Assembly (NCBI GenBank): GCA_003667245.1
Contig: RCNN01000436.1
Span: 1-14,431, forward strand
DNA: 14,431 bases
Source: Heterostelium multicystogenum
Lineage: Eukaryota; Evosea; Eumycetozoa; Acytosteliales; Acytosteliaceae
Direction of reading: 5' to 3'
The stretch's first letter is position 1. Every line of letters begins with the position of its first letter. Positions 8,720-14,431 of this stretch are shown here, piece after piece. The translations under genes and the position numbers were made by a program. The notes beneath the pieces were generated by a model that saw nothing but the letters and a program-made list of their open reading frames with translations, did not search any database and was not told where the DNA came from.

Positions 8720-11391
8720 ATGAAATTTAAAATAGATGAACTCGATGTATACTTTCCCTATGCATATATATATCCAGAGCAATATAACTATATGGTCGCT
8801 TTGAAGAAATCACTAGATGCAGGTGTAAGTTAACTTTAGGTACTATTGTATTGAGCATAAGCTGATTCAAAAGACATTTGATCGAATCGATATGTTTAGG
8901 GACCTTGCATGCTGGAGATGCCTTCGGGTACCGGTAAGACGGTTTCATTGCTCTCGCTTATATCTTCGTATCAGGTGATGCATCCTTCAGTAAAGCTGAT
9001 CTACTGCTCGAGAACAGTGCCAGAGATAGAACAGGCAATGGAGGAAGCAAGACGTGTCTTGACCTACAGGAACGCAGAGATGGCTGAAAACGCGCCAAAG
9101 ACACTGGCACTTGCTATGACCAGTCGTAGAAATCTCTGCGTACACCCACGTGTTTCGGAGGAGCGTGATGGCAAGGTCGTAGATGCGATGTGCCACGCCC
9201 TCACTGCTCCGTGGGCACGAGAAAACCCTAATGCAGAGAAGTGCCAATTCTTTGAGAACTTTGAGTCGCAGGGCAAAGAGATTTTCCTCGAGGGTGTCTA
9301 CTCGATCGAAGATCTCAAGGAGTTTGGTATCAAAAACAAGCAGTGTCCCTATTTCTTGGCAAGACACTTGGTTAACTTTGCAAACATAGTCATATTCAGC
9401 TATCAGTACATGCTCGATCCCAAGATAGCATCACTTATCTCCTCACAGTTTTGCCAGCAACTCTATCGTTGTATTTGACGAAGCGCACAACATCGACAAC
9501 GTGTGTATCAACGCGCTCAGCATCAATATTGACAATCAGACGATCGAAAATGCAACAAAGAATCTCACTAAAATCAACAACGGTATAGAGAAGTAGGTAC
9601 ATACAAGAGACCAAGCTCAATCTATTCTATTCTATTACTAACTTTGGGTGATTAGTTTGAAGAAAGTAGATGCTGAGCGACTGAAAAGCGAATACATTAG
9701 ACTGGTACAGGGATTGGCGAGAGCTGGCGATACGATATCAGCAGACCCATTGCTGCCGAACGAAGTTATCAATGAGGTGGTGCCTGGTAATATTAGAAAG
9801 GCAGAACACTTCCTTTCTGTCATGCGAAGATTCATTGACTATCTGCGAAGTAGACTGCGAACACAGATGGTAGTTTCGGAGTCTCCGCTCTCTTTTTTTG
9901 CGATCACTTTCACAGCTTACAACTATCAATGCTAAGACGCTGCGATTCTGCTCGTCGCGTCTCAGCTCGCTGCTGCGTACACTGCAAATATCAGATCTGA
10001 ATCAATTCTCATCGATCTCTGTCATTGCTGACTTTGCAACTCTCGTTGGAACCTATGGCAATGGATTCATCATTATCATTGAACCATACGATCAGAAAAC
10101 ACCCAATCAATACGATCCAATCTTTCAGTTCTGTTGTCTCGACGCTTCGATTGGAATGAAGCCTATCTTTGACAAATTCAAATCAGTCATTATCACATCT
10201 GGAACACTCTCTCCACTCGACATCTACGCCAAGATCTTGAACTTTAGACCATCTCTCGTCGAAAGACTCCCAATGAGTCTACACAGAAGCTGTATATGTC
10301 CATGTGTATGATATCATCCTATCGATCAACTAATCAACCAACTAACTACATCTACTAATCAACCACTCTAATCTAATCTAATCTCTAGATACTAACAAGA
10401 GGGTAGTGACCAAATATCAGTCAGTACAAAGTTTGATGTTAGAGCAGATACTGCTGTCATTAGAAAACTATGGCGCGCTCCTAGTTGAGATGTCCGCAAT
10501 AGTTCCCGATGGAATCATCTGCTTCTTTACATCGTACAGCTACATGGAGCAGATTGTCTCGGTTTGGAATGAAATGGGTTTGCTCAACAATATATTGAAT
10601 AACAAGTTGATCTTTGTCGAGACTTCCGACGCAGCAGAGTCGGCACTTGCGCTGCAAAACTATAAGAAAGCATGCGACAGTGGAAGAGGTGCTGTCCTGC
10701 TGTCGGTGGCACGTGGAAAGGTGTCTGAGGGTATCGATTTCGACAATCAATATGGCAGATGTGTTATTCTCTACGGAATACCCTATATCAACACGGAGAG
10801 TCGCGTGCTTCGTGCGCGTCTCGAATACCAGCGTGATAAGTATCAAATCAAAGAAAATGAATTCCTGACTTTCGATGCAATGAGAACGGCGTCGCAGTGC
10901 GTCGGTAGAGTTATCCGTGGAAAGTCTGACTATGGTATAATGATTTTCGCAGACAAGGTGAGATTGCAATTAGAGAACGACTCCAACTATTACATTACTA
11001 ACAAACAAACAAACAATCTATGCTCCATCATTCATTTGTCGTCAAAACAGAGATACAATAGACTGGATAAAAGAAATAAACTGCCGCAGTGGATCACTCA
11101 GTTCTGTCAACCCCAGCATCTCAACCTTTCAACCGATATGGCAATTGCATTGAGTAGATCATTCCTCAAAGAAATGGCACAGCCTTACTCAAGAGTAAGT
11201 ACTAATATCCATCATATTTAAACACATTATTAGAAGAGCAGAAACTAACTATAAAACTTCGATCGATCATGCAGGAGGAACAACTTGGCAAATCACTCTG
11301 GAATCTACAACATCTCGAGAAAGAACAAGCTGCCGCTGCTGCGGCTGCTTCTGCTGCGGCATCAGCTGCTACTCCACAACAACATCAATAA
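8720..11391 (+). CDS. repD: TFIIH core helicase subunit XPD/ERCC2 (Rad3 family), six exons
   Basis: XPD is the 5'-3' Fe-S helicase of TFIIH. It opens DNA in nucleotide excision repair and bridges TFIIH to the CAK kinase. Exons: 8720-8824, 8900-9592, 9656-10305, 10389-10957, 11051-11194, 11275-11391. The start [14 protein letters not shown] matches human MKLNVDGLLVYFPY. Walker A MPSGTGKT is at 8918-8941 (Lys48, as in human). The four Fe-S cysteines are at codons 9137, 9191, 9242 and 9344 (residues 115, 133, 150, 184; human 116, 134, 155, 190). The DEAH box is at 9477-9488, and [14 protein letters not shown] (motif VI) is near the end of exon 4. Four homology-defined one-base excesses break the frame (T4 9449-9452, T7 9893-9899, G3 10401-10403, A4 10464-10467). 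Allowing for them gives 757 aa, against 760 in human. The C-terminus ends in an Ala-rich tail rather than the usual charged helix. Very likely a functional gene. Confidence 0.95.
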
Positions 11392-11450
11392 CCTCAACAA
11401 CAACAACTACTACAAGCTCATCTAACACACTTCTATTTAGTAATGGAAAT

Positions 11451-11473
11451 AGCAGCAGTAGTAGTAGTAGCAA
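11451..11473 (+). repeat. AGC/AGT trinucleotide repeat in the repD 3' flank
   Basis: Three-base repeats (AGCAGCAGTAGTAGT and on) about 60 bases past the repD stop, preceded by CAA repeats. Such triplet runs are typical of dictyostelid genomes. Confidence 0.7.
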
Positions 11474-11512
11474 TGGTGTAGTCAATAGCAATACAACAAG
11501 CACAAAGTTAAC

Positions 11513-11518
11513 AATAAA
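11513..11518 (+). terminator. AATAAA, candidate poly(A) signal of repD
   Basis: AATAAA about 120 bases past the repD stop, followed by A/T-rich DNA. Position is reasonable; specificity is low. Confidence 0.4.
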
Positions 11519-11604
11519 CTGTATTAATTTTAAAAACACTCATTCACAGGACCACACCCTACCACACATACCTCATACACATTCATAATATATTATATTT
11601 CGCC

Positions 11605-11621
11605 ATTCATTGTGAATGAAT
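11605..11621. repeat. Inverted repeat, 7-base arms
   Basis: ATTCATT at 11605-11611 and AATGAAT at 11615-11621, separated by GTG. Its role is unknown; it lies roughly 90 bases upstream of a longer palindrome. Confidence 0.5.
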
Positions 11622-11709
11622 AATGTATCACTGCAGTTGTAGAAGGTTGTTAATCTTTTAAGTCATCATATAATCAGATATGTTGTATGTGATTACAATG
11701 TATGTCGGG

Positions 11710-11729
11710 TGTTGTTGATATCAACAACA
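11710..11729. repeat. Perfect 20-base palindrome
   Basis: TGTTGTTGATATCAACAACA reads the same on both strands, centred on GATATC, with no spacer. It lies about 320 bases past the repD stop and about 1.07 kb before the next start codon. It could be a binding site for a dimeric factor or a by-product of the many TTG/CAA triplets in this genome. Confidence 0.85.
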
Positions 11730-12499
11730 TCTTAATTAATTATTACAAATGTCCTTTTTGGCATTGACAATGGTATTCTATAATATGTGGGAAAATCGCA
11801 CGAACCTAGATACCATACACACATATATACCAGACTTTTTAAAAATGTGGAATCTGGAATCCTTTTTTCTTCATCTGAATAATCTCGAATTCCCCAGTTT
11901 GCGCTTCCTTTTGAATCAAATGTAGGTACAAAATATATGAATCAGATGGTTTGAATTTTTTCAAAAAACAAAAACAAAATCCAACAAAAATTGGTGAAAA
12001 TATCCAAATTAAATGCGGAGGAAGTTGGTAGTGGGTGTTTTTGCAAGTGTGGATCACACATATGTTATCGAGCATGTTGTGCCCCGTTTTTTTTTTGATT
12101 TTATTTGCACGATTGAAATTTCCCCCACACCCAAAGAATTCTGAACTAATATCAAATTTATTTTTATAACAAAATGATACCTCACAAAAACCAAGCAAAC
12201 AAATTAATTCAACAAAATATATTGGAGAGTTGTGTGTTGGGTTAGTCAAAGTAAAAAAAAAACCAACACTCAGCCTATATTGATAATTATTTTAAGCTTG
12301 AAAGTAACTGCTAATTTTGATATTTTTCAAATATTTAATATTATGTTTTGAACACAACCAAACAGTACAATCCATTCCGTCCCTAAACAACAACAAAACA
12401 ATAAAAATCCAATCTAAAAAGTTTATCAACTACTACTACTATAAAGACAAAGAGCATCAACCACTACTCAACAGGCTATTTATTTTTTCAGATTTGTTT

Positions 12500-12738
12500 A
12501 ATAATTATTATTATTATATTATATTGTATTTATTGTTGCTTTGACTGCTGTTGTTGCTCCGCCACTGCTAACTACAACTACTGACCTACCATTAACTATT
12601 CATTCATTTGTGAAAAATATAAAATCATTAACCATTAGTAATAATAGTAATTTCTTTACAATTGTATTATTAAATATTAAACCAACAACAACAACAACAA
12701 TATCTTATTTATTATTATTATATTATTATTAGTATTAT
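12500..12738. repeat. TTA/TAT and CAA low-complexity stretch
   Basis: Imperfect runs of TTATTA, TATTAT and CAACAA units just upstream of the small membrane protein gene. Open frames crossing this stretch are made of repeated residues and are not credible genes. Confidence 0.6.
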
Positions 12739-12799
12739 TCATTGTAAATATTTATTTATTTAGTTCAAATTATTAATTAACACAACAAAAAATCCAATC

Positions 12800-13527
12800 A
12801 TGAAAATTCCATCAAAAGTTACTATCGGTATTTTGTCAACTGCATTATTTGTAAGTATCTCATATTAAGCCAAGTCCAAGTCATCTATTACTACACTATC
12901 GATGACTGCTAACAAGTTAGAAACCATTGGATCCATCTTTAGAATCTAATACTAAACACCATCATCAAAATACCAACTTTAATATACTATATCTTTAGGC
13001 ATTCGGAATCACCCAAATTGCCATTTGCTGGGCTTATAAAAATGTAAGAGACGAACCACTCATGGGCTTTCTTTGCCCATGGTATCTGTTGTTTTATTCA
13101 CTGGAGCTGTTGGTTTGATTGCTACTTTTCAGACGTGAAAAGATTACACAACTCTACTTCATCATGGCCGTCATAACCACCATTGAAGCATTCATTGTAT
13201 TTATCATTTTCTCAAAGTTCTTACCACGTTACATCAGAAACTCATGTGGAGGTACCTCAATCTACAGTGAATACTGCAGTGGAATCAGACAATACCTCGC
13301 TGTTTCAACCACCTATTCTGGTCATTCATCATCTTTTTACTTGTAAGTAAACATAACATAACAATACCACCACTTTATTCAAATTGCATTTTCAACATTA
13401 TTTACTAATTATCAATCACTATAATATAATAATACAGCCAACTACATCAGTTGCTTCATGGAAATACACAGTTGCCACAATGAAAGGAAACGATGACGGA
13501 ATTGAATTGGAAAAGAGATTAGCTTAA
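12800..13527 (+). CDS. Small four-helix membrane protein of unknown family, three exons
   Basis: Exons are 12800-12850, 12999-13342 and 13438-13527; both introns have GTAAGT donors. ATG 12800 follows an A-rich leader. The protein is about 161 aa with four hydrophobic segments: VTIGILSTALFAFGITQIAI (helix 1, across the first splice), a Val/Leu/Ala-rich helix 2 (about 13076-13129), LYFIMAVITTIEAFIVFIIF (helix 3) and LFWSFIIFLL (helix 4). A loop with two cysteines (SCGG and EYCSG) lies between helices 3 and 4, and the tail is charged (ELEKRLA). Taken literally, exon 2 is interrupted by a TGA at 13117-13119 and stops before the second donor. A missing base near C3 13076-13078, an extra base at T4 13126-13129 and a missing base near 13309-13313 restore one frame, a better helix 2, and an in-phase junction to exon 3. 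I do not recognise the family; the topology is tetraspan-like only. Confidence 0.75.
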
Positions 13528-14431
13528 ATCTTGAAAAATCAATCTCTTAAAAATAAAATAACAAAAACCAAAAGAAATTTTCAGTACAATTATAAATTTA
13601 TAACATAATAATCATAAAAGACTATCATATTAATTATTTAATCACATAAATATCTAATTTATAACAATGTTAATAAGTAATATATTATATTTATTCATTT
13701 TGGTAAAAGCATCACAAAAAAAAATATCTTGTTTTTAAACATGAAACAATCTTAATTAAAATTGACCAAAAAATAAAAACAAAAAGTAGTGGACCCACCC
13801 AAGCCAAAGATTCCTCTCAAAGATTTACAAATTGACTGACAAAACTCAATGCCTCACCACCTTTGATTTTTTGTTCAGGATTAGTTTTTTTTCTTTTGTT
13901 GTTTTTTTTTAACAAATATCTTTTGACGGCGGTCTTTGATTGAGTGATTTTTTGTTAAGCTTTGCAAAGTGAGCAACTTCTATCACCTTTACTCGCAAAA
14001 ATAAAATCAGCATCCCACAGCAGACCTTAGTCATTATTATTGTGTATTTTTTTCATTTCATTTAATATATCTATATATCTATATCTATTGTTGTTGTTGT
14101 ATTATTTGTTATATCAAGATAGAGAAGATATCAATCAATCCTACCTCAAAGACACTCAACACTGACTCACTTTCTTGAAATAATACTTATTTCATCAAAA
14201 CAAGTGATATAAATACATACAATAGATAGATACATACAACTAAACAACAACATCAAACAATCTCATCACTTCACCTTAAATAATAACACCCCCACTCCTT
14301 CATCTTGATTTTCAATCAAAGCACACACACCATCAAACAATCAAACAACTAAACAAACACCATCTAGATAGATAGTTACTTAGATCAAAACCTTACCTTA
14401 TTTTACTTTACTTTGTTATTTTATTTGTATT
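13528..14431. other. Intergenic region at the right edge, no gene seen
   Basis: AT-rich throughout, with A and T runs (13717-13725, 13884-13910), a TTG repeat (14089-14099) and a CA-rich, G-poor stretch to the end. The last 300 bases on the + strand resemble a dictyostelid leader or promoter, so a + strand gene may begin just beyond the window. No ORF or RNA gene can be supported. Confidence 0.4.
13552..13557 (+). terminator. AATAAA, candidate poly(A) signal of the small membrane protein gene
   Basis: AATAAA 25 bases after the TAA stop at 13525-13527. Good position, low specificity in A-rich DNA. Confidence 0.4.

Larger units (their letters stand above)
11392..12799. other. Long intergenic region without a convincing gene
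   Basis: About 1.4 kb. The left end holds CAA and AGC/AGT trinucleotide runs (11391-11473) and a poly(A) signal. The middle holds two inverted repeats (11605-11621 and 11710-11729). A 136-codon open frame on the minus strand (11839-12249) has low-complexity content and no recognisable domain. The right part is very AT-rich, with TTA/TAT and CAA runs (12500-12740), and probably serves as promoter and leader of the small membrane protein gene. I see no RNA gene. Confidence 0.45.

Noticed and set aside
9449..10467. Programmed ribosomal frameshifting in repD
   Set aside because: Four slips in one gene, and similar slips in every other complete gene of the window, at ordinary short base runs with no shared slippery heptamer or downstream structure. 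Assembly error explains all of them.
11839..12249. 136-codon minus-strand open frame
   Set aside because: Rich in Phe, Lys, Ile and Cys from A/T runs, with no recognisable domain or splice-supported partner. A homologue search or antisense transcripts could reverse this.

Overview
The window looks like nuclear DNA of a dictyostelid social amoeba, probably not Dictyostelium discoideum. Intergenic DNA is AT-rich but less extreme than in D. discoideum. Introns are short GT-AG introns of about 63-283 bases. The proteins match dictyostelid or general eukaryotic families, including a Tmc (tiny macrocysts) type membrane protein.

All five genes I can support lie on the + strand. From left to right: the 3' end of an unrecognised gene (2-301); the GINS replication-complex subunit Psf1 (675-1554, four exons); a long intergenic stretch; a very large multi-pass Tmc-like membrane protein (2904-8290, seven exons); the TFIIH DNA helicase XPD/ERCC2, called repD in Dictyostelium (8720-11391, six exons); a second long intergenic stretch; and a small four-helix membrane protein of unknown family (12800-13527, three exons). 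The last 0.9 kb holds no visible gene. I found no rRNA, tRNA, mobile element or CRISPR array.

The main structural surprise is that none of the four complete genes reads through cleanly. Homology and splice phase show about 13 places where the frame slips by one base, mostly at short runs of A, T, G or C. With these slips allowed for, every gene becomes a whole number of codons of normal length: Psf1 192 aa, Tmc-like 1579 aa, XPD 757 aa, small membrane protein 161 aa. Conserved residues on both sides of each slip are intact. This points to base-run errors in the assembly rather than pseudogenes or programmed frameshifting.

The genes do not form one pathway. Psf1 (DNA replication) and XPD (repair and transcription) are both nuclear DNA-metabolism proteins, but they are separated by the Tmc-like gene and have their own flanking regions. 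The most interesting biology is in the Tmc-like protein. It carries a repeated 23-residue motif with identical spacing after two different membrane helices, and a Thr/Gly-rich mucin-like stretch with 24-base tandem repeats in one external domain. Many introns also share a yeast-like TACTAAC branch-site motif.
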